64,000 nt of DNA, taken from positions 62,001 to 126,000 of the forward strand of contig NZ_JYCN01000026.1 in assembly GCF_000876655.1 (NCBI RefSeq). The letters run 5' to 3'. The notes under the pieces were generated by a model that was not told the DNA's origin, searched no databases, and saw only the letters and a list, made by a program, of their open reading frames with translations. This document shows positions 54,323-61,944 of this stretch, piece after piece (the first letter of the stretch is position 1; every line of letters starts with the position of its first letter). Source of the DNA: Arthrobacter sp. SPG23 (lineage in GTDB: Bacteria; Actinomycetota; Actinomycetes; Actinomycetales; Micrococcaceae). The position numbers and the translations under genes were made by a program.

Positions 54323-54964
54323 ATGACAACAATCGGAATCATCGGTGCAGGACACATTGGCAGCCAGATCGCCCGCAAGGCCGTGGAGCTGGGCTACGAC
54401 GTGGTCATCAGCAATTCGCGCGGGCCGGAAACGATGGCGGAGCTCGTGGCGGAACTGGGACCTCGGGCCCGGGCCGCAACAGCGGCGGAGGCGGCAGCGG
54501 CGGGCGATTTCGCCGTCGTCACCGTGCCGCTCAAGAGCATCGGGGACGTTCCGGCGCAACCGCTGGAAGGAAAGATCGTGATCGATACGAACAACTACTA
54601 CTGGGAGCGGGACGGCCGCTTCCCTGAACTGGACAGCGGCCAGGAGACGACGTCCGGGCTGCTGCAGAAGCACCTTCCCACCTCCAAGGTGGCCAAGGGC
54701 TTCAACCACATCATGGCGAAGGAGATCACCACCGACGGGACCCCGGCCGGCACCGAAGGCCGCCGGGCCCTTGCCACGGCCAGCAACTACCCCGAGGCTG
54801 CGGAACTCGTGACCCGGATCTACGACGAGTTTGGCTTCGACACCGTCAACGTCGGTCCCCTGTCCGAAAGCTGGCGGGTTGAACGCGACCGCCCGGCCTA
54901 CGTGATTCGCCAGAATGCCGCCGAGCTCACCGAGAACCTGTCCCGCGCCCACCGCACCGTCTGA
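54323..54964 (+). CDS. NADPH-dependent F420 reductase-like oxidoreductase
   Basis: A 213-residue Rossmann protein starting MTTIGIIGAGHIGSQIARKAVELGYDVVISNSRGPE, with the GxGxxG site and an NSRGP segment typical of F420H2:NADP oxidoreductase-like (F420_oxidored) proteins binding NADP. The later part (VIDTNNYYWERDGRFPEL, KGFNHI) matches the same group. The exact electron acceptor or substrate is unknown; members may reduce other compounds. The next gene converges with it 20 nt away. Confidence 0.85.
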   Translation: MTTIGIIGAGHIGSQIARKAVELGYDVVISNSRGPETMAELVAELGPRARAATAAEAAAAGDFAVVTVPLKSIGDVPAQPLEGKIVIDTNNYYWERDGRFPELDSGQETTSGLLQKHLPTSKVAKGFNHIMAKEITTDGTPAGTEGRRALATASNYPEAAELVTRIYDEFGFDTVNVGPLSESWRVERDRPAYVIRQNAAELTENLSRAHRTV

Positions 54965-54984
54965 CGTCCGGGAGCGGCGTGGCT

Positions 54985-55599
54985 TTACGTTCCGCCGTTC
55001 CAGATCCGCCGCCACCAGGAGTGCTTACCTTCAGGCTCCGGTGGCGGCGCCGCTGCCGCAGCGGCGGCAGCGGCGGTGGCGCGCCGCTCGCGCCAGCGCT
55101 CCACTTCGGCATCAACCTCACGGGTCCTGGTGACGACGGGCGGCCCGCCCTGGAGCTGGCGGCGGGCATCGATCACGCGCTTATTGAAATCCTGCAGGAT
55201 CTCGCGGACCTGCTTCTCCGAATACTGCGAGTCGAGCCTGGCGTCCAGCCCGGCGTCCTCGGTCCGCAGGAGAATGGCTTTCGGGCCCATGCCGGTGATG
55301 TTCTCGCGCTGGATGAGGCCCTTGACCCACCAGTCGGGATCGTAGCCCTCGCCCAGCCCCGGAATGGGTTTGCCGGCGTACTTCAGGTTGTCGAACTTCC
55401 CCTGGGCCATGGCGTCCCGGATCAGGTATTCGGCCCTCTTGGCGTCATCCACCTTCCGCCGCTTTTCCCGCTCCTTTTCCTCAGCGGCGGTAAGTTCGGC
55501 TTCCTCGTGGGCCGTCATGCCGGTGGCCCGGACGGCACGCAGTTCGGCAGCCCGTTCCACCCGCCGCCTGAACGCGCTGCCGGATCCTTCGCTGGTCAT
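54985..55599 (-). CDS. DUF1992 (DnaJ-homologue subfamily C member 28-like) protein
   Basis: A 204-residue protein whose core is the DUF1992 domain: AEYLIRDAMAQGKFDNLKYAGKPIPGLGEGYDPDWWVKGLIQRENI. This is the conserved part of DNAJC28-like proteins, without a J domain. A charged helix precedes it and a run of about nine Ala with a Trp-rich end (HSWWRRIW) closes the protein. I chose the ATG at 55599; a GTG two codons upstream is equally possible. Function unknown. Confidence 0.8.
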   Translation of the reverse strand: MTSEGSGSAFRRRVERAAELRAVRATGMTAHEEAELTAAEEKEREKRRKVDDAKRAEYLIRDAMAQGKFDNLKYAGKPIPGLGEGYDPDWWVKGLIQRENITGMGPKAILLRTEDAGLDARLDSQYSEKQVREILQDFNKRVIDARRQLQGGPPVVTRTREVDAEVERWRERRATAAAAAAAAAPPPEPEGKHSWWRRIWNGGT

Positions 55600-55695
55600 G
55601 TCCACACCGTCCCGGGCCGATCCTGAATAACCTGCCTTCCAGTATTCAGAGGCCCTGCGGGAGTTTCAATAACGCAGGTCACCGCAATATCCCAC

Positions 55696-55731
55696 AGCGG
55701 ACGACGGCGGGAGGTCCCGCCGTCGTCCGCT
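55696..55731. terminator. Intrinsic terminator, GACGGCGGGA palindrome copy 3
   Basis: AGCGGACGACGGCGGGA-GG-TCCCGCCGTCGTCCGCT is a perfect 17-bp stem downstream of the minus-strand FMN reductase gene (stop 55748). It also precedes the start of the next minus-strand gene by about 100 nt. Confidence 0.9.
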
Positions 55732-55747
55732 GTCGCTTGCCTGGGAC

Positions 55748-56359
55748 TCAGCGCGAGAGCTTGGCCTCGTCCGGTGTGGGGTCGCCGATGTGGCCGGGAG
55801 CGTTGGCGGCAAGCACCCGCTGCACGAAAGCGCCGTATTCCTCCATGTAGTGTCGCAGGAAGTCCGCGGTGCCCTGGTTGGTGACCGTTCCGTCGTCGGC
55901 GAAGTCGGCGGGATCGAACTTCAGGTAGACCTCCGGGGCATTGAGCTGGGGCGCATCGAGGAAGCTGAGGACGGCGCGCATCGAGGACTGCATCACGGCG
56001 GTGCCGATGCTGCCCGGCGAGGCGCCGATGATGCCGGTGGGTTTGCGCGCGAACGAGTTGGTTCCCCAGGGGCGTGACCCCCAGTCGATGGCGTTCTTGA
56101 GTGCGCCGGGGATGGAGCGGTTGTACTCGGGGGATACGAACAGGATGCCGTCCGAGCCCTCGATGGCTTCCTTCAGCGCACGGCCGGCGGGCGGGAAATC
56201 GGCGTCGTAGTCGTAGCTGTACAGCGGGAGGTCCTTGATGGGGATCTCTGTGAACTCGAGGTCCTCCGGAGCCAGTTTGGTCAAGGCGTTGGCGAGGGTG
56301 CGGTTGATGGAGCCGCGGGCCAGGCTTCCGACGAAGTAGCCGATCTTGAACGTTGCCAT
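55748..56359 (-). CDS. NADPH-dependent FMN reductase family protein
   Basis: A 203-residue flavodoxin-like reductase. Seen are the FMN loop GSLARGSINRTLANAL (11-26), the SPEYNRSIPGALKNAIDW motif (about 76-93) that contacts the flavin, and GIIGASPGSIGTAVMQ. Members reduce FMN, quinones or azo dyes with NADPH. ATG at 56359 with AAGGGAT 7 nt upstream. It stands alone. A flavin supplier for a monooxygenase is possible, but none is adjacent. Confidence 0.9.
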   Translation of the reverse strand: MATFKIGYFVGSLARGSINRTLANALTKLAPEDLEFTEIPIKDLPLYSYDYDADFPPAGRALKEAIEGSDGILFVSPEYNRSIPGALKNAIDWGSRPWGTNSFARKPTGIIGASPGSIGTAVMQSSMRAVLSFLDAPQLNAPEVYLKFDPADFADDGTVTNQGTADFLRHYMEEYGAFVQRVLAANAPGHIGDPTPDEAKLSR

Positions 56360-56563
56360 GCGACAGATCCCTTCTTTGGGCCGGTCTGAGCCGGCTGGCC
56401 GACTGGTGGGCGGTGCCCTTGGCAGGCGCAACCCAGCAGTCAGTCCAGCACAGAACGCGGGCGACGGCCAGAGGCGCGAGGTACCGGGGACATAGGATCC
56501 ACACAGCACCACGACCATGCCGGACACGGCATTTGACTAAGGCTTATGTATCCGGGAGGCCAG

Positions 56564-57049
56564 ATGGAACCGCCGAGGCTCGCGATGAGTGCCAGGCGGC
56601 GAGGCGCCAGATCCGTGCGCACCGCGCCGCTGCCCGTGTCGAAGGGCAGGCTGCGTGGCCGCTTGATTCTTCGGCTTCTCCTTGCTTTTCCGGCAGGACT
56701 GATCTTCGCAGCCATGGTTATCGCCGCGTTCGGGCTGGAGTTCTCTGCCGCACGGACGGCCACTTACTTGGGACTGGCGCTCTCGTATGCCCTGGTCCTC
56801 GGGACCACCTGGCGCGCCGGCGTGAAACGGAGGGCCGTCTTTGCGGCCTCCGGGGGCGACCCCCAGGCGGCCGGCGTGCTGCTGTTCGGGGTCATGAAGC
56901 CACGCAGCCGTGCCACTGGTTCCCGATCAGGCGGTTCAGGCTACAACGGCTATTTCGGCGATGGCGACAACTCCGACGGCGGCGGTGGTGACGGCGGGGG
57001 CGGCGGCGGTGACGGCGGTGGCGGCGGTGACGGCGGTGGGGGCGACTGA
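56564..57049 (+). CDS. Small membrane protein with Gly/Asp-rich tail
   Basis: A 161-residue protein. An Arg-rich head (about 1-35) is followed by two hydrophobic segments (about 35-60 and 68-85), a short soluble stretch and a tail from about 125 onwards of repeated Gly with interspersed Asp (GGGGDGGGGGGDGGGGGD). The ATG at 56564 has GGGAGG 4 nt upstream. The tail would be flexible and may bind cations. No homologous family recognised; low-complexity ends are sometimes prone to length variation. Confidence 0.65.
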   Translation: MEPPRLAMSARRRGARSVRTAPLPVSKGRLRGRLILRLLLAFPAGLIFAAMVIAAFGLEFSAARTATYLGLALSYALVLGTTWRAGVKRRAVFAASGGDPQAAGVLLFGVMKPRSRATGSRSGGSGYNGYFGDGDNSDGGGGDGGGGGGDGGGGGDGGGGD

Positions 57050-57084
57050 CGAGGCCCGAACCGGCTGCTGGCCATAACAGCCGG

Positions 57085-57122
57085 AAGCGGACGACGGCGG
57101 GACCTCCCGCCGTCGTCCGCTT
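57085..57122. terminator. Intrinsic terminator, GACGGCGGGA palindrome copy 4
   Basis: AAGCGGACGACGGCGGGA-CC-TCCCGCCGTCGTCCGCTT is a perfect 18-bp stem 36 nt after the Gly-rich protein gene, followed by CTGTTTGTT on the plus strand. Confidence 0.9.
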
Positions 57123-57226
57123 CTGTTTGTTCCGGTTGCCCGCGCCGGCACGCCCCCGCGAAGATCTGGTCAGGCACCGCGGGCGACACTACGCTGGCTG
57201 GTACCCCCTCCAGGAAGAAGGACACC

Positions 57227-57478
57227 GTGGACGAACAGGACATCCTGCACCGCATCCAGAGCCTCGTTGACGAGGAACGCGAGCTTCGTGACAAAGCGGA
57301 GTCCGCCGCGCCCGGCGCCGATCACGCCCCGGACCGCTCACGGCTGCAGCGCATCGAAGAGGACCTGGACCAGTGCTGGGATCTGCTGCGCCAGCGGCGG
57401 GCCAAGAAGCAGTACGGCGAGAATCCGGACGAGGCCGAGGTGCGGCCGGTCAAGCAGGTGGAGGACTACCGCGGCTGA
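57227..57478 (+). CDS. DUF2630 family protein
   Basis: An 83-residue helical protein with the DUF2630 pattern: MDEQDILHRIQSLVDEERELR, LQRIEEDLDQCWDLLRQRRAKK and a C-terminal NPDEAEVRPVKQVEDYRG. Actinobacterial family of unknown function. GTG start at 57227 with AGAAGGA 4 nt upstream. Confidence 0.85.
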   Translation: MDEQDILHRIQSLVDEERELRDKAESAAPGADHAPDRSRLQRIEEDLDQCWDLLRQRRAKKQYGENPDEAEVRPVKQVEDYRG

Positions 57479-57536
57479 TTCGGCGTTCTTTGTGGGCGGC
57501 GAAAGCACCCCGGGCCACGCAATATTCAGGACCCCT

Positions 57537-57571
57537 TTGACAGGTTCTGTGACAAGTGCCATAGTCGTCGT
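57537..57571 (+). promoter_or_regulatory. Consensus promoter of the GntR gene with leaderless start
   Basis: TTGACA at 57537-57542, a 17-nt spacer and CATAGT at 57560-57565 place the transcription start at about 57572, which is the A of the ATG. No ribosome site is present, so the mRNA is predicted to be leaderless. Confidence 0.8.
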
Positions 57572-58300
57572 ATGAACCTGTTGGACAGCTGGACAGCTGC
57601 GCAAGACCGAGTGGTGCGCGTTGGGGCGGCCGAGGCGGTGTTCGCATCCCTTCGCAGCGCCATCGAGGGCGGCAGGATTCCGGTCGGCACCCGCCTCGAC
57701 TCGGAGGCCTCGCTCGCCAAGCAATACGGTGTGAGCCGGACGATGGTCAGGGAAGCACTGCGTTCATGCACCGCACTGGGACTGACCGCCACCCATACAG
57801 GCAAGGGCACCTTTGTCATCGCTGACAAGGTGGCCCAGGACCTCAAACTCGGCAAGTACTCCGCCAGCGCCCTCGTGGAAGCCCGCCCCCACGTCGAAGT
57901 GCCTGCCGCTGGCCTGGCAGCCCAGCGCCGCAGCGCCGAAGATGTGGAGGCTCTTCGGGAAATCCTTCGGGAAATGTCCGAAGAGGACGATCTGCAGCAG
58001 TGGGTGCTGTTGAACACCGAGTTCCACGTGACCATCGCCCGGTGCAGCGGGAACGGCGTGTTCGAATCATTCCTGTCGGACATCTGCGACGCCATGGCCA
58101 ACCAGTCCAACACCCTCAACCTCGTGGCTGACCGGCGCAAGGAATCCGGCGAAGAGCACGCGCGCATTTTCGCTGCCATTGAGAGCGGATCAGCCGAGGA
58201 AGCATCCCAGGCCATGAGGATGCATCTGCACGGGGTGGAATGCGCCCTGGGCACCATCGTCCCCGGAAGCGAGAACTCCACGTCCGGCCATACGCGCTAA
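57572..58300 (+). CDS. GntR family (FadR subfamily) regulator
   Basis: A 242-residue regulator: winged helix (about 20-85; VFASLRSAIEGGRIPVGTRLDSEASLAKQYGVSRTMVREALRSCTALGLTATHTGKGTFV) and FCD domain (about 100-230, with the VLLNTEFHVTIARCSGN metal-site segment). It sits 169 nt before aspA on the same strand and probably controls aspartate/C4-dicarboxylate use (inference from position). It is translated from a probable leaderless mRNA. Confidence 0.88.
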   Translation: MNLLDSWTAAQDRVVRVGAAEAVFASLRSAIEGGRIPVGTRLDSEASLAKQYGVSRTMVREALRSCTALGLTATHTGKGTFVIADKVAQDLKLGKYSASALVEARPHVEVPAAGLAAQRRSAEDVEALREILREMSEEDDLQQWVLLNTEFHVTIARCSGNGVFESFLSDICDAMANQSNTLNLVADRRKESGEEHARIFAAIESGSAEEASQAMRMHLHGVECALGTIVPGSENSTSGHTR

Positions 58301-58469
58301 ACCCTAAGCCCCGAATTTCACCCAGCGTGCCCTGACCCGCCCAACCACCGCATGCCCGCGCGGCCTCCCTGCCGCGGCACACCCATGCCTCCGTGCTGCC
58401 TGCGGCGTCCCTGAAGCGCGCCAAAATTTCACCGTCCAAACCCGTCAACGAAGCCCTGCGAGGACCCAA

Positions 58470-59885
58470 ATGACCATTTCCCTTACCGCCCCGGACACAC
58501 GTTCCGAGCATGATCTCCTGGGTGACCGGGACGTTCCCGCCGCCGCGTACTGGGGCGTGCACACGCTCCGGGCCGTGGAGAACTTCCCCATCACCGGCCA
58601 GCCGCTCTCCACCAACATGTACCTGGTCCGCGGCCTCGCCGCCGTGAAACTCGCAGCCGCCCGCACCAACCACGAACTCGGCCTCCTCGACGCCGAACGC
58701 GCCCACGCCATCGAAGCCGCCTGCACCGACGTCATGAACGGCAAACTCAACGACCAGTTCGTCGTCGACGTCATCCAGGGCGGCGCCGGAACCTCCTCGA
58801 ACATGAACGCCAACGAGGTCATCGCCAACCGCGCCCTGGAAATCCTCGGACACCCCAAAGGCCACTACACCCGCCTGCACCCCAACGACCACGTCAACCT
58901 CTCCCAGTCCACCAACGACGTCTACCCCACCGCGGTGAAACTCGGCACCATCTTCGCCGCCCGCGAACTCCTCGCCGCCCTCGCCGAACTCCAAGACGCG
59001 TTCGCCGCCAAAGCGGTGGAATTCCGCACCGTGGTGAAGATGGGCCGCACCCAGCTCCAGGACGCCGTGCCCATGACCCTCGGCCAGGAATTCGGCTCCT
59101 ACGCCGTCACCATCGGCGAGGACCGGCTCCGCCTGGCCGAAGCGGACCTGCTGATCCACGAAATCAACCTCGGCGCCACCGCCATCGGCACCGGCCTGAA
59201 CGCCCCCGCCGGCTACACCGAAGCAGCCTGCCGGCACCTCGCCGAAATCACCGGCCTGCCCCTGGTCACCGCGCCGGACCTCATCGAAGCCACCCAGGAC
59301 GTCGGCGCCTTCGTCCACCTCTCCGGCGTCCTCAAACGCGTCGCCGTGAAACTCTCCAAAATCTGCAACGACCTCCGGCTGCTCTCCTCCGGCCCCCGCG
59401 CCGGACTCGGCGAAATCAACCTCCCCGCCGTGCAGTCCGGGTCCTCCATCATGCCCGGCAAAATCAACCCGGTGATCCCGGAAGTCGTCTCCCAGGTCGC
59501 CTATGAGGTGATCGGCAACGACGTCACCATCACCATGGCCGCCGAAGCCGGGCAACTCCAGCTCAACGCCTTCGAACCCGTCATCGTCCACAGCCTCCAC
59601 AAGAGCATCTCCCACCTCGAAGCCGCCTGCCGCACCCTCACGGCACGCTGCGTCCGGGGCATCACCGCCAACACCGAACACCTCCGCCTCACCGTGGAAC
59701 AATCCATCGGCCTCGTCACCGCCCTGAACCCCCACCTCGGCTACACCACCGCAACCGCCATCGCCCAGGAAGCCCTCGCCACCGGCAAAGGCGTCGCCGA
59801 ACTCGTCCTCGAACACAACCTGCTCACCGCCGAGCAACTCGAAGACCTCCTCAGCCCCCAACGCCTGGCCAACCTGAGCAAATAG
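58470..59885 (+). CDS. aspA: Aspartate ammonia-lyase
   Basis: A 471-residue fumarase/aspartase-superfamily enzyme deaminating aspartate to fumarate and ammonia. The signature GSSIMPGKIN (324-333) contains the catalytic Ser, and GGAGTSSNMNANEV (104-117) and STNDVYPTA are typical of aspartases. Fumarase C is the main alternative; the symporter for acidic amino acids next door favours aspartase. The gene has strikingly C-ending codons, hinting at strong expression. Confidence 0.9.
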   Translation: MTISLTAPDTRSEHDLLGDRDVPAAAYWGVHTLRAVENFPITGQPLSTNMYLVRGLAAVKLAAARTNHELGLLDAERAHAIEAACTDVMNGKLNDQFVVDVIQGGAGTSSNMNANEVIANRALEILGHPKGHYTRLHPNDHVNLSQSTNDVYPTAVKLGTIFAARELLAALAELQDAFAAKAVEFRTVVKMGRTQLQDAVPMTLGQEFGSYAVTIGEDRLRLAEADLLIHEINLGATAIGTGLNAPAGYTEAACRHLAEITGLPLVTAPDLIEATQDVGAFVHLSGVLKRVAVKLSKICNDLRLLSSGPRAGLGEINLPAVQSGSSIMPGKINPVIPEVVSQVAYEVIGNDVTITMAAEAGQLQLNAFEPVIVHSLHKSISHLEAACRTLTARCVRGITANTEHLRLTVEQSIGLVTALNPHLGYTTATAIAQEALATGKGVAELVLEHNLLTAEQLEDLLSPQRLANLSK

Positions 59886-59892
59886 CGCCGCC

Positions 59893-59931
59893 GGTTGAGC
59901 CTGTCGAAACCAGGTCTCGACAAACTCGACC
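59893..59931. repeat. GGTTGAGCCTG palindrome between aspA and the symporter
   Basis: GGTTGAGCCTGTCGAAACC (59893-59911) and GGTCTCGACAAACTCGACC (59913-59931) are inverted copies matching at 15 of 19 positions. The GGTTGAGCCTG arm is shared with the palindrome at 18164. Such GGTTTCGACAGGCTCAACC elements are a familiar dispersed repeat in Arthrobacter and relatives. Confidence 0.75.
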
Positions 59932-60014
59932 AGCGACAACCACCCCGCAAGACCACGGGAGCAGGGGCACACCGCCGTGCCCAAATATCCCCGGTCTCTA
60001 CCCAAGGACTGACT

Positions 60015-61316
60015 ATGAAAAACAAATCAACAATGTGGATTCTGGCCGCACTCGTCTTCGGAATCCTCAGCGGGCTGCTGTTCCACTGGCTGCTGCCGCT
60101 GGAAACGCGCGAATCCGTCGTGGCGGTCCTCGACACCGTGACGCACATGTTCCTGAACCTCATCAAAATGATCATCGCCCCGCTGATCTTTGCCACCCTC
60201 GTCTCCGGCATCGCTGGAGCGGCGAAGTCCGCCGGCGTGGGCAAGCTTTTTGGGCGCTCCATGGTCTGGTTCCTGTCCGCCTCCGTCCTGGTAGGGGCCT
60301 TCGGATTCATCACCGCCCATGTGCTCAACGTCGGTGACGGGCTCAACCTGATGCCAGGCGGCGACGCGGGGATGGAAACGAAGCCCCTCGATTACCAGGA
60401 GTTCATCACCCACATCATCCCGACGAGCGTCTTCGCTGCCCTGACTGCCAACAACCCCCTTCAGATCCTTGTTTTCGGCGCCTTGTTCGGCATTGCCTTG
60501 CTGAATCTGCGAAAGAAGGGCCGCTCCTCCATCGCGGATGCCATCGATGAACTGATGGGCGTCATGCTGAAGGTCACCGGGTATGTGATGAAGGCGGCCC
60601 CGGTGGGCGTTTTCGCCGGCATCGCGGCAGCCTTCACCTCCAAGGGCCTGGATGCGTTTGCCACTTATGCCTCGTTCATCGGCGGCTTCTACGTCTCCCT
60701 CTCCGCACTCTGGGCGATCATGATCGCCGTCGCGGTCGCTTTCCTCGGACGGGCGGCCTTCCGGCTGGTCCGGATTGTGCGTGAACCCATGGTTATCGCA
60801 TTCGCCACTTCCAGCAGTGAAGCCGCCCTGCCCAAGCTCATCGAAGGCCTGACCAAGTTCGGCATCGAGAAGCGCACCACCGGCTTCGTGCTGCCCCTGG
60901 GTTACTCGTTCAACGTGGACGGTTCCATGATGTACATGACCTTTGCGTCGGTCTTCCTGATCAACGCCTACGGCATCGACATGGACCTCGGCCAGCAGAT
61001 CGCGATGACCGCAATGCTCCTGCTCAGCAGCAAAGGCATGGCCGGCGTGCCCCGCGGGTCACTCGTCGTCGTGGCTGCCGTGGTCCCCGGTTTCGGTATC
61101 CCCGCCGCCGGCATTGGCGTCCTGCTGGTGATCGACCAGCTCTTGGACATGGGACGCACCGCCACCAACATCCTGGGAAATGCCATCGCCACCGCCGTCA
61201 TCGGCCAGAAGCACGACAGGTCCGCCTCCCGACTCGAAGCGGAGCCTTCCGGAGCGCCCCACGGCGCGCAGGACGCTGAGTTCAGCAGGGAGCTTGAGCC
61301 CGCTTCAATGCGCTGA
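60015..61316 (+). CDS. Dicarboxylate/amino acid:cation symporter (DAACS family)
   Basis: A 433-residue transporter of the GltP/DctA family with eight helices and two re-entrant loops. Seen are SSSEAALPKLIEGL (hairpin 1), GYSFNVDGSMMYMTFA (helix 7 with NMD-like sodium/proton site) and GVPRGSLVVVAAVVPGFGIP (hairpin 2). It would import aspartate, glutamate or C4-dicarboxylates for AspA. ATG with AAGGA 6 nt upstream. An Ala/Gly/Glu-rich tail extends the C-terminus. Confidence 0.92.
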   Translation: MKNKSTMWILAALVFGILSGLLFHWLLPLETRESVVAVLDTVTHMFLNLIKMIIAPLIFATLVSGIAGAAKSAGVGKLFGRSMVWFLSASVLVGAFGFITAHVLNVGDGLNLMPGGDAGMETKPLDYQEFITHIIPTSVFAALTANNPLQILVFGALFGIALLNLRKKGRSSIADAIDELMGVMLKVTGYVMKAAPVGVFAGIAAAFTSKGLDAFATYASFIGGFYVSLSALWAIMIAVAVAFLGRAAFRLVRIVREPMVIAFATSSSEAALPKLIEGLTKFGIEKRTTGFVLPLGYSFNVDGSMMYMTFASVFLINAYGIDMDLGQQIAMTAMLLLSSKGMAGVPRGSLVVVAAVVPGFGIPAAGIGVLLVIDQLLDMGRTATNILGNAIATAVIGQKHDRSASRLEAEPSGAPHGAQDAEFSRELEPASMR

Positions 61317-61384
61317 CCAGGCCCCGCCCGGCCACCCTCGTTTCTACCAAAATCCCCCACACACCGAATGAAAGGACATGGACA

Positions 61385-61693
61385 ATGACCGCTGATTCTG
61401 AACTCCAGAGCCCGACGGACGTGCAAACCCTTGAGCGGACGGCAAGGACGCGGAGAACACCGATCAGGGCCCAAATCGTCGACTACCTGGCAAGCAACGG
61501 TGCTAGCAAGGTAGCCGACATCAGCAACGGCATCGCCTCCTGCCGGGATTCGGTCAGGCACCATCTGGCCGCCCTTGAGAGCGCTTCGATCGTCCGTTCC
61601 AACATTGCTCCCGGAGAAAGGGGCCGGTTCACGCCCTTCTACGCGCTCACTCCTGGAAGATTCGCCCCTGGAAAAACAGAGACGGACTCCTGA
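61385..61693 (+). CDS. Small winged-helix DNA-binding protein
   Basis: A 102-residue protein with an HTH at about 25-70 (RAQIVDYLASNGASKVADISNGIASCRDSVRHHLAALESASIV), an ArsR/MarR-like winged helix with a basic beta-hairpin and no effector domain. ATG 68 nt after the symporter. It may regulate the aspA-symporter unit or the PucR-glutaminase genes. No paralogue elsewhere in the window. Confidence 0.75.
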   Translation: MTADSELQSPTDVQTLERTARTRRTPIRAQIVDYLASNGASKVADISNGIASCRDSVRHHLAALESASIVRSNIAPGERGRFTPFYALTPGRFAPGKTETDS

Positions 61694-61718
61694 CCGGGCG
61701 GGCGCCGGCCGCCAGGGA

Positions 61719-61754
61719 AACGGACGACGGCGGGACCGCCCGCCGTCGTCCGTT
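61719..61754. terminator. Intrinsic terminator, GACGGCGGGA palindrome copy 5
   Basis: AACGGACGACGGCGGG-ACCG-CCCGCCGTCGTCCGTT is a perfect 16-bp stem 26 nt after the winged-helix gene. It keeps the GGACGACGGCGGG arm of the other copies with different end pairs, as if the ends had co-varied. Confidence 0.9.
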
Positions 61755-61944
61755 GCGCCTTAAGCCGCGTGCCGCAAAAGCGGCGCCCCGTGCCCGCCTT
61801 CCCCGGCCGGCCGCGCCTTGGTTCAGGGACCTAAAACGCAGCACTGGATTTAGTCCGGCACCCATATTTTCCGGGAAATGCTCTGGATAGCATGGTGTGA
61901 CCGGACAGAGCCGTCCGGACGGGTATCAATGCAGAAGGAAGCCC

